Position numbers and translations under genes: made by a program. From contig CANJPN010000059.1 of the NCBI GenBank assembly GCA_947475855.1, positions 1-16,955 of the forward strand: a stretch of DNA of 16,955 bases, in the 5' to 3' direction. Source of the DNA: Bradyrhizobiaceae bacterium. Lineage in GTDB: Bacteria; Pseudomonadota; Alphaproteobacteria; Rhizobiales; Hyphomicrobiaceae. Positions within the stretch are counted from its first letter, which is position 1; every line of letters starts with the position of its first letter. The notes under the pieces are model-generated. The model searched no databases, was not told the DNA's origin, and worked only from the letters and a program-made list of their open reading frames with translations. Below are positions 6,907 to 14,422 of the stretch, in pieces.

Positions 6907-7872
6907 ATGCGCACGATCGCAATGGGGCTCGGGATCGCGACATCGCTCCTGGCAGCGGTCGACAGCAGCGCCATTGCGCAATCATGGCCAACGGGCCGCG
7001 TTCGTCTTCTCGTCCCCTTCGGTCCAGGCAGCGCAACCGACGTCACGGCGCGCCTGTTCGCCGACAAGCTCTCCCAACGCTGGGGACAAGCGGTCGTGGT
7101 AGAGAACCGCCCGGGCGCCGACAGCAACATCGCGGTCGGCGCATTCGCGCAGGCCAAGGAGGACCACACGATCCTCTATTCCGCGCCCAACCCGATCACG
7201 GTCAACCCCTACACCTACGAGAAGCTGCCATACGATCCGGCCAAAGACATGCTGCCCGTATCGATGGGAAGCGAGATCTACATCGTGATCGCGGTGCCCA
7301 CCGCCCTGAAACTCGACAAGCTCTCGGACCTGATCGCCAGATCGAAAGCCGAACCGGGCAAGATGAACTGGGTCGCGAGCCCCGGCGTTACCTACTTCAT
7401 GACTGCTGGCTTTCTGAAATCGTCCGGCCTCGAGATGGTGCAGGTGCCCTACCGCGACTTTACCCAAGCCGTGAACGACCTCGCGGAAAGCCGCATCCAG
7501 ATGACGGTGACGTCGCTGCAGACCGCGTCGCCGCAACTCCAGACCGGCAAGATCAAGCTCCTCGCCGTAACCAGCGATAAACGCATGCCGCAACTACCCG
7601 ATCTCCCGACTGTCGATCAGGCAGGCGCGCCCGCGTGGAGCTTCGGCGCATTCGGCGGGTTCTTTGCGAACCGCGACACACCCGCTGCACTCGTTGACAA
7701 GATCTCGGCCGATGTCCGCTGGGCCGGCACCGACACCGAAATCACGCGCAAACTCGCAGCCGCTGGAATTGCCGTTCGCACTTCCACTCCCGCAGAGTTC
7801 GCCGCGGCCATCGAGAAAGAGCGCGCGGCCGTCGCTGAATACGCCAAGGTTCTGGGCACGAAGAAGCAATAG
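6907..7872 (+). CDS. Bug/TctC-family periplasmic substrate-binding protein (first of tandem pair)
   Basis: A 321-aa protein of the Bug (TctC-like) family, periplasmic binding proteins of tripartite tricarboxylate transporters that usually bind carboxylates through two water-bridging loops. A signal peptide covers about residues 1-25 and ends around SSAIAQ. The first ligand loop reads LLVPFGPGSATDVTARLFADK. The common GGxxD is GSATD here, but the key Asp is kept. Further matches are VVVENRPGAD and VPYRDFTQAVNDLAESRIQM. A strong ribosome site, GGGGAGG (6894-6900), lies six bases before the ATG. It is 56 bases upstream of a second Bug gene. No TctA/TctB-type permease gene is in the window, so it is an orphan receptor here. 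The ligand cannot be read from sequence. Confidence 0.93.
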   Translation: MRTIAMGLGIATSLLAAVDSSAIAQSWPTGRVRLLVPFGPGSATDVTARLFADKLSQRWGQAVVVENRPGADSNIAVGAFAQAKEDHTILYSAPNPITVNPYTYEKLPYDPAKDMLPVSMGSEIYIVIAVPTALKLDKLSDLIARSKAEPGKMNWVASPGVTYFMTAGFLKSSGLEMVQVPYRDFTQAVNDLAESRIQMTVTSLQTASPQLQTGKIKLLAVTSDKRMPQLPDLPTVDQAGAPAWSFGAFGGFFANRDTPAALVDKISADVRWAGTDTEITRKLAAAGIAVRTSTPAEFAAAIEKERAAVAEYAKVLGTKKQ

Positions 7873-7928
7873 CTGCGGACGGTTTCTGCTCTCCTCCCGG
7901 CAAACGCAACGAACGACAGAGGTGAAAG

Positions 7929-8915
7929 ATGCAGAAATTGCCGCAGTGGCTCGTCTGCGCAGCGGCCCTGGCCCTCGCACTGTCCCCGCTCGTCGCTACG
8001 CGGCACGCCCACGCCCAAAGCGCCAACCAACCACCAATACGCTTCATCGTCTCCGCAGCAGCCGGTGGCGCCATCGACGTATACGCCCGCATCGTGTCCG
8101 AACCGATGTCCGTTGCCCTCAAGCGGCCGATCATCGTCGAAGCCCGGGCCGGCGCGAACGGTAACATCGCAGCCCAGCATGTTGTCGACAGTGCTGCCGA
8201 CGGAACCACGGTGCTCGTCGGGACACAATCACTGCTCGAAATCAACCCGGCTTCCTACAAGAGCCTGCGCTGGAAGACCGCCGACTTCATTCCCGTCATA
8301 AAGGGCATTGAAACCCTGCTGGCACTTGCTGTGCACCCAAGCATGCCCGTGCGCACATTCGAGGAATGGGTCGCTTACGTTAAAGCCAACAACGGCAAGC
8401 TGGTCTACGCGAACTACGGCCCTGGCACTGCCTCACATTTCCTCGGCTTCCAAGTCGCTGAGCGCTTCGGGCTGGAATACAGCCAGGTCCCTTACAAGGG
8501 CAGCGCACCTCAAATGATCGACCTTCTCGCCGGGCATGTGAAATTCGGGTTTACGCAGTTGCAGGGCCTCGTCGAGCCTGCCCGCGCACAATTGCTTCAC
8601 GCCCTCGTACTGAGCGGCAACAAGCGCTCCCCGCTCCTCCCCGACCTGCGTTCGTTTTCCGACGTCGGCCATCCCGATCTCGCGGCAACACCGTGGTTCG
8701 GGCTGCTCCTGAAGACAGGCACGCCCGCCGATATGGTCGCCCAATTCGAGAAATCTGCCATTGTCGCGCACACCGATCCCGCTATCCGCCGCAAACTCGA
8801 GGAGCAAGGCTACATCGTCAGCGGTGAAACCGGACCGGCCTTCGCCAAAAGCATCGCCGAGCAGACCGTTCGCTGGGCCAAGATCGTCAAGGCTACCGGC
8901 TTCTCCAGCGATTGA
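7929..8915 (+). CDS. Bug/TctC-family periplasmic substrate-binding protein (second of tandem pair)
   Basis: A 328-aa Bug-family protein with a clear signal peptide (hydrophobic stretch about 8-24, cleavage near HAHAQ). The first ligand loop is FIVSAAAGGAIDVYARI, with the usual GGxxD. The second region reads YANYGPGTASHFLGF, followed by QVPYKGSAPQMIDLLAGHV, a standard Bug signature. AGAGGTG upstream of the ATG is a good ribosome site. It is clearly diverged from the first Bug protein in both ligand loops, so this is an old pair rather than a recent duplication, and the two may bind different ligands. It probably shares a transcript with the Bug gene before it and the hydrolase gene 47 bases after it. 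Confidence 0.93.
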   Translation: MQKLPQWLVCAAALALALSPLVATRHAHAQSANQPPIRFIVSAAAGGAIDVYARIVSEPMSVALKRPIIVEARAGANGNIAAQHVVDSAADGTTVLVGTQSLLEINPASYKSLRWKTADFIPVIKGIETLLALAVHPSMPVRTFEEWVAYVKANNGKLVYANYGPGTASHFLGFQVAERFGLEYSQVPYKGSAPQMIDLLAGHVKFGFTQLQGLVEPARAQLLHALVLSGNKRSPLLPDLRSFSDVGHPDLAATPWFGLLLKTGTPADMVAQFEKSAIVAHTDPAIRRKLEEQGYIVSGETGPAFAKSIAEQTVRWAKIVKATGFSSD

Positions 8916-8962
8916 GCTATGCTCGCGAACGCATCCACCACATCGAAAGAATAAGCAACCGC

Positions 8963-9886
8963 ATGGATCCCCAACCAGAACTGCGCCAGGTCGCTGATGG
9001 CGTATACGCTTGGATCGGCGCGGCTGGCGACAGCAACGCAGGCGCGTTTGAAACTGCCGACGGCCTCGTTGCCATCGACGCCCAACAATATCCCCGCCTC
9101 GCACAGATGTTCCGCGGCGCGCTGACCCAGGCGACCGGCCGCCCTGTCGTCAAGCTGATCGACACCCACTGCCACCTCGACCACACCGCCGGCAACATCA
9201 TGTTCGCCGACATTCCGATCATCGCGCATGACAAGACGCTGGCCGCACTGAACGCGAGCCTCGGCCCCAAGCCCGGGAAGTACTGGACGCTGACGGACTA
9301 CGCCACCAAGGCCAAGCTCCTGTTCGGCCAGAACCTGTTCGAGCTCGTGCCCGAGGACGATCCAGGACAGGCGTGGTTCCGCAGCCGCATCGGCTTGCCC
9401 GACTACGACACGATGGTGATCGCGCCGCCGACCGAGACGTTCGCTGACACCTTCGAGTTCCACGTGCCCGGCGACACCGTCCGCCTGCGCTATCGAGGCC
9501 CGGCCCACTGCGATGGTGACATCACCGTCCACTTCGTCAAGCGCAAGGTGATCTTCCTCGGCGACCTGCTGTTCTATCGCCGCTTTCCCTGGATGGGCGA
9601 TTGCGACCTCAACGGCTGGATCGACCGGCTCGGCGAGGTCATGAAGCTCGACATCGACGTCGTCATTCCCGGCCACGGCCCGCCGACCGACCTCACAGAG
9701 GTAAAGCGCTTCCGCGATATGTTCGTGGCGTTGCGCGCAGGCGTCGAGAACGCCATCAAATCCGGTCTCTCGGAAGAGGCCGCGACACGCGAGGTCCGAA
9801 TTCCGGAATTCGCCGGCCTGCAGCGCTACAACGAATGGATCGCCACCGACGTAAAGGCCGCATACCGCTATCTCAAAGGCCGGTGA
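8963..9886 (+). CDS. Metallo-beta-lactamase-fold hydrolase
   Basis: A 307-aa soluble protein with a full set of metal ligands for a binuclear site: HCHLDH at 69-74, His182 in GPAHCDGD, Asp201 in FLGDLLF and His238 in IPGHGPPTD. No signal peptide is visible from the chosen start, so it is probably cytoplasmic. The ATG at 8963 is preferred because the fold begins soon after (VADGVYAWIGAAGDSN). The frame stays open to a TTG at 8912 that overlaps the preceding stop, which cannot be excluded as a coupled start. Members hydrolyse thioesters, lactones, glyoxalase products and similar substrates; which one applies here is unknown. Its place after two Bug genes suggests hydrolysis of a compound they capture. 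Confidence 0.9.
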   Translation: MDPQPELRQVADGVYAWIGAAGDSNAGAFETADGLVAIDAQQYPRLAQMFRGALTQATGRPVVKLIDTHCHLDHTAGNIMFADIPIIAHDKTLAALNASLGPKPGKYWTLTDYATKAKLLFGQNLFELVPEDDPGQAWFRSRIGLPDYDTMVIAPPTETFADTFEFHVPGDTVRLRYRGPAHCDGDITVHFVKRKVIFLGDLLFYRRFPWMGDCDLNGWIDRLGEVMKLDIDVVIPGHGPPTDLTEVKRFRDMFVALRAGVENAIKSGLSEEAATREVRIPEFAGLQRYNEWIATDVKAAYRYLKGR

Positions 9887-9896
9887 ACTTCACCGG
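9880..9896. terminator. Perfect hairpin over the hydrolase stop codon
   Basis: CCGGTGAA (9880-9887) and TTCACCGG (9889-9896) form a near-continuous inverted repeat. It includes the stop codon of the hydrolase and ends 7 bases before the stop of the converging gene. It reads the same on both strands and could act as a shared terminator. There is no T tract on either side. Confidence 0.35.
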
Positions 9897-9903
9897 TCCG
9901 ACT

Positions 9904-11334
9904 TCAAGCCACCGATGCTGGCACCGGCTCGTCCTTCGCCCGCCCGGCCAGCAGACGCATCGCCGCGATCGGCGCACTCGCCATCGCTACGAGCGGCATG
10001 AACAGCACCATATAGACGACACTTCGTACCCCCCGAGCCGCCATGTAGCCGAACGCGCCGCCGTAGTTCTCGCGGGTTTCCGGCGGCCAGATCCGCGCCC
10101 ACCAGCGGCTCGCAATCCCTTGCCCCGCGAGCCCGAGAACGAGCAACGCCGCATAAACCCACTGCACCAGCGACGGCACCCATGGCACCACGCGCCGGTC
10201 GAGTTCCGTCTCCCGCACCCGATCGCGAAGGCTCGCCTCGACGCCGCTCACCACCACCTGCCCCACGATGTTCGAAGCAAGCTCGCTCAGCGCGTCGCCG
10301 ATGCCGGTCCGGGGCGAACTCTCGTCCTTCAGCGGCCGCGCCGACAGCCGGATACGCCCTGCAACGTCGCTCTCCGCCGACACCATCAGCTTACCTTGCG
10401 GACTTGCTATCGCGTTGAGAAAGTCGGCGAGATGATCGCGCCCAAGCGCATCGTCGAGCCGACCGACCGAGATGCTTCCCCACCACCAGCTCCGCGCACC
10501 GGGCTGCCGCGGGTTGGTAGATTGGAGGATCACGAGATTGACGTCCGCCGCCTCGGCCGCCGCAAGCACATCCTTCAACGGCCTCGTGTGTTCGAGCCCG
10601 CTCGACGGCCGGAACGCCAGCAGATCGCCGTCCCGCCGCGCCGTGATCAGCACCGTCTGCCGCGCGAGCGAACGCAACGCGCCCTCCAGACCCGCCGGCG
10701 AAACCTGATCGGTCAGTGCCCGCTTCGTCTGCGGATCGAGCCGCGGCGATGCCGATACTTGCTCCGGCCCACCCGGCTCCACCGCCAGCACACGGATCTG
10801 CGACCGCTTCAACGGATGCGCGAGCTGCCAAACCGCTTCGTCGAACAAACGCCGCTCTGTCAGCTCGATCAGCAGGCTCGGCCTGATCTCAGCCGCGAGT
10901 TGTTCCTTGCCGCGATCGCCCCGGCGCAGGATCGGATATGCCTCGTTGTCGACCGCGATCATTAGGTCAGTCCGGCGTTCCGCGGCCAACGGCAACGACA
11001 GTAAGTGTTGACGCTGTCGAAACACGGCATCCTCGGTGACGATCAGCACCAAGCGCACGCCGGGCTTCGCCGCTTCAGCCGCCAGCGTCGGCACCACCCG
11101 TTTCAACTCGTCGGGCGAAGCCGAGGTGAAGCGCTCGCCCGCAGGATTGACAAAGGTCCAGTGCCCTTCCGGACTGACATCCGCTGCAAGCGCAGGTCCC
11201 TTTGTGAGAGCCGGCTGCGCCTTCAAAACTTCAAGTGCACGCGCCAAAGCATCGACCTGCGAAGCCGCCTTGGCTTGCGGCAACCCAAGTTGCAGCAGGC
11301 AGAACAATACCAGCGCCATGGAGCGAAACGTCAT
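9904..11334 (-). CDS. Hypothetical exported, membrane-anchored protein (476 aa)
   Basis: Not a family I recognise. The N-terminus is a signal peptide (hydrophobic about 6-18, cleavage near AKA/AS at residue 23). A large region of about 360 residues follows, with alternating hydrophobic strands such as VRLVLIVTEDAVF, DLMIAVDNEAYPIL and DVNLVILQSTN, suggesting one or more alpha/beta domains facing the periplasm. Two membrane helices lie near 390-408 and 437-457, followed by a short polar tail. No catalytic motif was identified. The ATG at 11334 is favoured; Met6 is an alternative. The gene stands alone: its 3' end converges on the hydrolase and its 5' side faces a 261-base gap full of palindromes. 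Coding is supported by the long open frame, signal peptide and ordered topology. Confidence 0.8.
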   Translation of the reverse strand: MTFRSMALVLFCLLQLGLPQAKAASQVDALARALEVLKAQPALTKGPALAADVSPEGHWTFVNPAGERFTSASPDELKRVVPTLAAEAAKPGVRLVLIVTEDAVFRQRQHLLSLPLAAERRTDLMIAVDNEAYPILRRGDRGKEQLAAEIRPSLLIELTERRLFDEAVWQLAHPLKRSQIRVLAVEPGGPEQVSASPRLDPQTKRALTDQVSPAGLEGALRSLARQTVLITARRDGDLLAFRPSSGLEHTRPLKDVLAAAEAADVNLVILQSTNPRQPGARSWWWGSISVGRLDDALGRDHLADFLNAIASPQGKLMVSAESDVAGRIRLSARPLKDESSPRTGIGDALSELASNIVGQVVVSGVEASLRDRVRETELDRRVVPWVPSLVQWVYAALLVLGLAGQGIASRWWARIWPPETRENYGGAFGYMAARGVRSVVYMVLFMPLVAMASAPIAAMRLLAGRAKDEPVPASVA

Positions 11335-11452
11335 GTGGGTTCTTTCGGCCCGGAACTAACGATAAACGTTATCTACCGCAACCTGTGGCCGAATTCAGCC
11401 GCTCACGCCTACTCGTGACTACCCCGGTAAGTCAGCGGGAACTGCGACTGCT

Positions 11453-11548
11453 TGTCATCCCGGTGCTCGTCACCGGGATCAAGACTGCCACGATCGCCGA
11501 CCTGTGAGTAGCGGCACACTGGATCCCGGGGACAAGCCCCGGGACGAC
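11453..11548. repeat. Paired palindromic intergenic repeat
   Basis: Two perfect hairpins lie about 44 bases apart: ATCCCGGTG (11457-11465) with CACCGGGAT (11471-11479) over a 5-base loop, and TCCCGGGG (11524-11531) with CCCCGGGA (11537-11544) over a 5-base loop. Both share the GTCATCCCGG / CCCGGGAC-type core familiar from dispersed GC-rich intergenic repeats in rhizobia-like genomes. The element ends in a T-rich run (ttctttgttttt, 11549-11560) on the plus strand. No gene was found in the 11335-11595 gap, which separates two minus-strand genes; the element may terminate or insulate transcription. Repeat copy number cannot be judged from one window. Confidence 0.65.
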
Positions 11549-11595
11549 TTCTTTGTTTTTGACCCGGCGGCGGAGAAACATGGGTAATCGGATGC

Positions 11596-12381
11596 CTACT
11601 TGAGCTTCGCAAAATCGGGAGCCCGCTTTTCCAGGAACGCAGCGAACGCTTCTCGCGCTTCCGGCGACGACAGCCGCTCGGCGAAAATCCGCGCCTCGTC
11701 CTCGATCTGGCGGCGAACCGCATCTGTTTCACCGCGCATCAATCGGCGGCACAACGCCAACGCCTCCGGTGGCTTCCGCGCCAATCGTACAGCAGCTTTC
11801 CGCGCCACCGCCTCGATCTCGTCCGCCGGCACGACCGCGTTGACGAACCCGGCCGCTATCGCCCGCTCCGCGCTGAACGTCTCGCCCAGCGCCAGCAGTT
11901 CAAACGCGCGCGCATATCCCATCCGCTGCGGCGCGAGCAGGCTCGATCCCGCTTCCGGCACAAGCCCGAGATCGAGGAACGGCGTCCGGAACGTCGAGGC
12001 CGTCGTCGCATAGACGAGATCGCAGTGAAACAAGAGCGTCGTGCCCACCCCCACCGCGAGCCCATCGACCGCCGTAATCAGAGGCTTCTGCACCAGCGGC
12101 AACTGCCGGATGAACTCCAGGATCGGCCCCGACAGATCGGCCCGCCCCTTGGCCCGCTCGGCGAACTCCGCGACATCGCTTCCCGCCGAGAACGATCCGC
12201 CTGAACCCAGCAGCAGATGCGCCGCCACATCTCCCCGAGCATCGCCGTCAACAAGCGCCTCACGCAGCCCCGCATACATCACAGACGTCAGCGCGTTCTT
12301 CTTAGAAGCCCGCGTCAGACGCAGCGTCTGCACACCATCGGCGATCGAAACCGTGAAACCGCTCGGCGTTTCCTGTGTCAT
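11596..12381 (-). CDS. Crotonase-family protein, enoyl-CoA isomerase-like
   Basis: A 261-aa enoyl-CoA hydratase/isomerase-superfamily protein. The CoA and oxyanion-hole regions are present: GSGGSFSAGSDVAEFA (59-74) and AVDGLAVGVGTTLLFHCDL (104-122). The two Glu residues of classical hydratase (rat 144 and 164) are replaced by Thr115 and Phe135. TPFLDLGLVPEAGSS (133-147) instead carries Glu143 at the place used by ECI2/PECI-type delta3,delta2-enoyl-CoA isomerases. Isomerase activity on unsaturated acyl-CoA is therefore more likely than hydration, by family logic. The ATG at 12381 has a textbook AAGGAGG ribosome site seven bases upstream; the TTG just before it is too close to that site. It begins 19 bases after the stop of the 621-aa membrane protein gene and is probably co-transcribed with it. 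Confidence 0.9.
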   Translation of the reverse strand: MTQETPSGFTVSIADGVQTLRLTRASKKNALTSVMYAGLREALVDGDARGDVAAHLLLGSGGSFSAGSDVAEFAERAKGRADLSGPILEFIRQLPLVQKPLITAVDGLAVGVGTTLLFHCDLVYATTASTFRTPFLDLGLVPEAGSSLLAPQRMGYARAFELLALGETFSAERAIAAGFVNAVVPADEIEAVARKAAVRLARKPPEALALCRRLMRGETDAVRRQIEDEARIFAERLSSPEAREAFAAFLEKRAPDFAKLK

Positions 12382-12400
12382 CAACGAGCCTCCTTCGATC

Positions 12401-14266
12401 TCACGTCGGCGTTCCAGATGGAGGCGCGATCGCGAGAGGCTTCGCGGCCGGCTCTGCGACCACCGGCGCCTCTTTGCGCTTCCCCGGCGGATCGGTCAGC
12501 ACGTCGAGCAGCGGCGTCAAACCTTCGACATCGACGATGCGGAACACTTCCACGTCGCTCTTCGCCCGCTCGCTCCAGCCCGCGATGCTGAGCGCCCGCT
12601 CAGCCTTCGAAAACAGCCCGTGATTGCGGATGCGCTTCTTCTCGTCCTCGCGCAGCTCCCGCACCGGCCTTCCCTCTTTCTTCTCCTTCTCGCGGAACTG
12701 CTCTTTGTAGGCGTTGAGATCGGTGAAGCTCGCACGTGCCTCTTCCTTGCCCGCCTCCTTCAATTCCTTCTCGCCCATCACCCGGATCAGCTTCATGTCC
12801 GAGAACACGCCCGCGAGCTGGTTCATCGCGACCGCCTTCGGTTGCTCCCCCGGCTTGGCCGGATCGACTCGGAACAGGTTTGGAATGATGTAATAAGAAG
12901 CCCCGCCGTGATGGATGAAGTGCCCGTGCACCCATTCGAGCGTAATGTCCTTGTTGCGCGAGATCGCGGTCTCGATAGCCTCACGGATCTGCTTCTTCGT
13001 CTGCTCGGAAACCTGATGGATGTTCTCAGCTTCGTGTCGCAGACCATCCCAACGCTCCGGCCGCGTCTTTGGCGGATCGAGCAGCGCAAGCACGAACAAC
13101 CCCAGATCGATACCGATAGTGGCGAGTAGCGCGATCATGTCCCGGCCGCCGATCGGCTGCCCTCCGGCAACGGCATCGACGGACGTGCCGCCGCTGAACA
13201 CGTAGCGCACAAGGCTGACCGTATAAGTCCCCATATTCTGCCAAAGATTCTTGATCGCATTCGCAGTGCCGGCAGGCCCCTCGTTGAACGCCGCATCGCG
13301 CAAACGGAGCGTCGCCGGCTGATCGGCCTGTTCCGCCGCTTGACGAAGCCGCTGCGCCAACGTCGGGTCGTAGCAGGAGAAACCTTGCGCATTCGGTTGG
13401 ATCGACACCGCCGCCGCGAGCGCCCGCATCTCCGTCGCCGTCGTCTTGCCGAGGGCATTGGACCTGTCAGCGAGCGAGCGAGACTTGCCCCGAATATCCG
13501 AAGCGCGCGCCTCGAACCTCCGCTGCCGTTCCTCGACGGTACCGTCTTCCGGCAGTGCAGCCGCGTCCTGAAGCGATTTCAACTCTTCCTGCGTGGGAAC
13601 GATCCAGGACTTCGTCACACCGTCGCGCAGCGTCGTGATGGAATCGCGAACGCTGCGACGCGCATTGTAGAGCGGTCCGCGCCCAGCCCCCGAAGCGACA
13701 CCGCAGCTTCCCCCGCTCGTCTCCTCGCGCGACATCTGCCCGTCGGACCAGCTCACCACGCTGTCGATCTGCAACTTGACCGCATTGATCCGCGCGGAGA
13801 TCGTACTGCCGGCATCGCGCGCATCCTCCTGCAGACCCGCGATGCCGGAGCGTGTCGCTTCCTGCCCTGCGATCAGCGACCACCAGAACCCGTACCCAAA
13901 ACCGATCGACCAGAGCGCCAGGAATACATAGAGCGGAAACGTAATGAGCCGCTCTTTCCACGTCCGCCCCGAGCCGAAACTCTCGCGAAGCGCCAGCCAC
14001 ATCAGGAACGTCAGCGCAATGACGATCCACACGACCAGATTGTCATGACTGACATTGATTCCGCCCGGCGCCGTCCTGCCCTGCGCACTGGAACTCGACA
14101 CGCCGACGATGAAGTCGTGCATGCCAGCCCACGTGGCATATCCCGAAATCAGCAGCAGCATCGCCGAAGCTAGACCGATCAGCGCGTTGCGCCCGAACAC
14201 GTACTCGATGACGCGCGCAGCCCCGGAAATGCGCGGGATACTCCGCCCGGCATCCAAATTCGCCAT
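12401..14266 (-). CDS. Hypothetical membrane protein with periplasmic helical domain (621 aa)
   Basis: Not a family I can name. Predicted layout: a short cytoplasmic start; membrane helices at about 26-48, 77-95 and 108-133; a long, mainly helical and polar region at 134-375 that should face the periplasm; a fourth helix at about 376-396; and a charged cytoplasmic tail of about 220 residues. The periplasmic part has two Cys, Cys188 (GGSCGVASG) and Cys298 (GFSCYDP), possibly a disulfide. The tail is Lys/Glu-rich around 505-560 and ends in a Pro/Ala-rich stretch. The topology is reminiscent of DUF4407-type proteins, but no shared motif was matched. The ATG at 14266 follows a GGGGGTAGG ribosome site. 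It probably forms an operon with the crotonase gene. Confidence 0.82.
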   Translation of the reverse strand: MANLDAGRSIPRISGAARVIEYVFGRNALIGLASAMLLLISGYATWAGMHDFIVGVSSSSAQGRTAPGGINVSHDNLVVWIVIALTFLMWLALRESFGSGRTWKERLITFPLYVFLALWSIGFGYGFWWSLIAGQEATRSGIAGLQEDARDAGSTISARINAVKLQIDSVVSWSDGQMSREETSGGSCGVASGAGRGPLYNARRSVRDSITTLRDGVTKSWIVPTQEELKSLQDAAALPEDGTVEERQRRFEARASDIRGKSRSLADRSNALGKTTATEMRALAAAVSIQPNAQGFSCYDPTLAQRLRQAAEQADQPATLRLRDAAFNEGPAGTANAIKNLWQNMGTYTVSLVRYVFSGGTSVDAVAGGQPIGGRDMIALLATIGIDLGLFVLALLDPPKTRPERWDGLRHEAENIHQVSEQTKKQIREAIETAISRNKDITLEWVHGHFIHHGGASYYIIPNLFRVDPAKPGEQPKAVAMNQLAGVFSDMKLIRVMGEKELKEAGKEEARASFTDLNAYKEQFREKEKKEGRPVRELREDEKKRIRNHGLFSKAERALSIAGWSERAKSDVEVFRIVDVEGLTPLLDVLTDPPGKRKEAPVVAEPAAKPLAIAPPSGTPT

Positions 14267-14422
14267 GACCTACCCCCAGCAAACGGCCAGACCCTCTATC
14301 CGACGCGATACCGCAGAACCAGGCCGATGTCCCGCGGATTCGATCCGCCTTGCGCATCGCGGCCTGCCGTATCAGAATTCACGGAACCGCAAAAAAACAC
14401 ACGCTATAGGGAGAGAAGCACC
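14267..14422. promoter_or_regulatory. Divergent promoter region (membrane protein gene / third Bug gene)
   Basis: A 156-base gap between divergent starts must hold promoters for both directions. A short A-rich tract (caaaaaaac, 14391-14399) and TATAGG (14405-14410) lie just before the Bug gene, but TATAGG also overlaps its ribosome site AGGGAG (14408-14413), so it is unlikely to be the -10 box. No operator palindrome was recognised. The call rests on gene arrangement. Confidence 0.3.

Noticed and set aside
8912..8962. TTG start for the MBL hydrolase overlapping the Bug stop codon
   Set aside because: The added residues (SYARERIHHIERISNR) are not typical of the fold; kept only as a possible coupled start because the ATG at 8963 lacks a strong ribosome site.
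9601..10965. 454-codon plus-strand open frame
   Set aside because: Arg/Pro-rich translation overlapping the 3' part of the MBL hydrolase in another frame and antisense to the 476-aa protein; typical of GC-rich shadow frames.
12041..13129. 362-codon plus-strand open frame
   Set aside because: Spans the crotonase start, the intergenic ribosome site and the membrane protein gene on the opposite strand; composition is that of a shadow frame.
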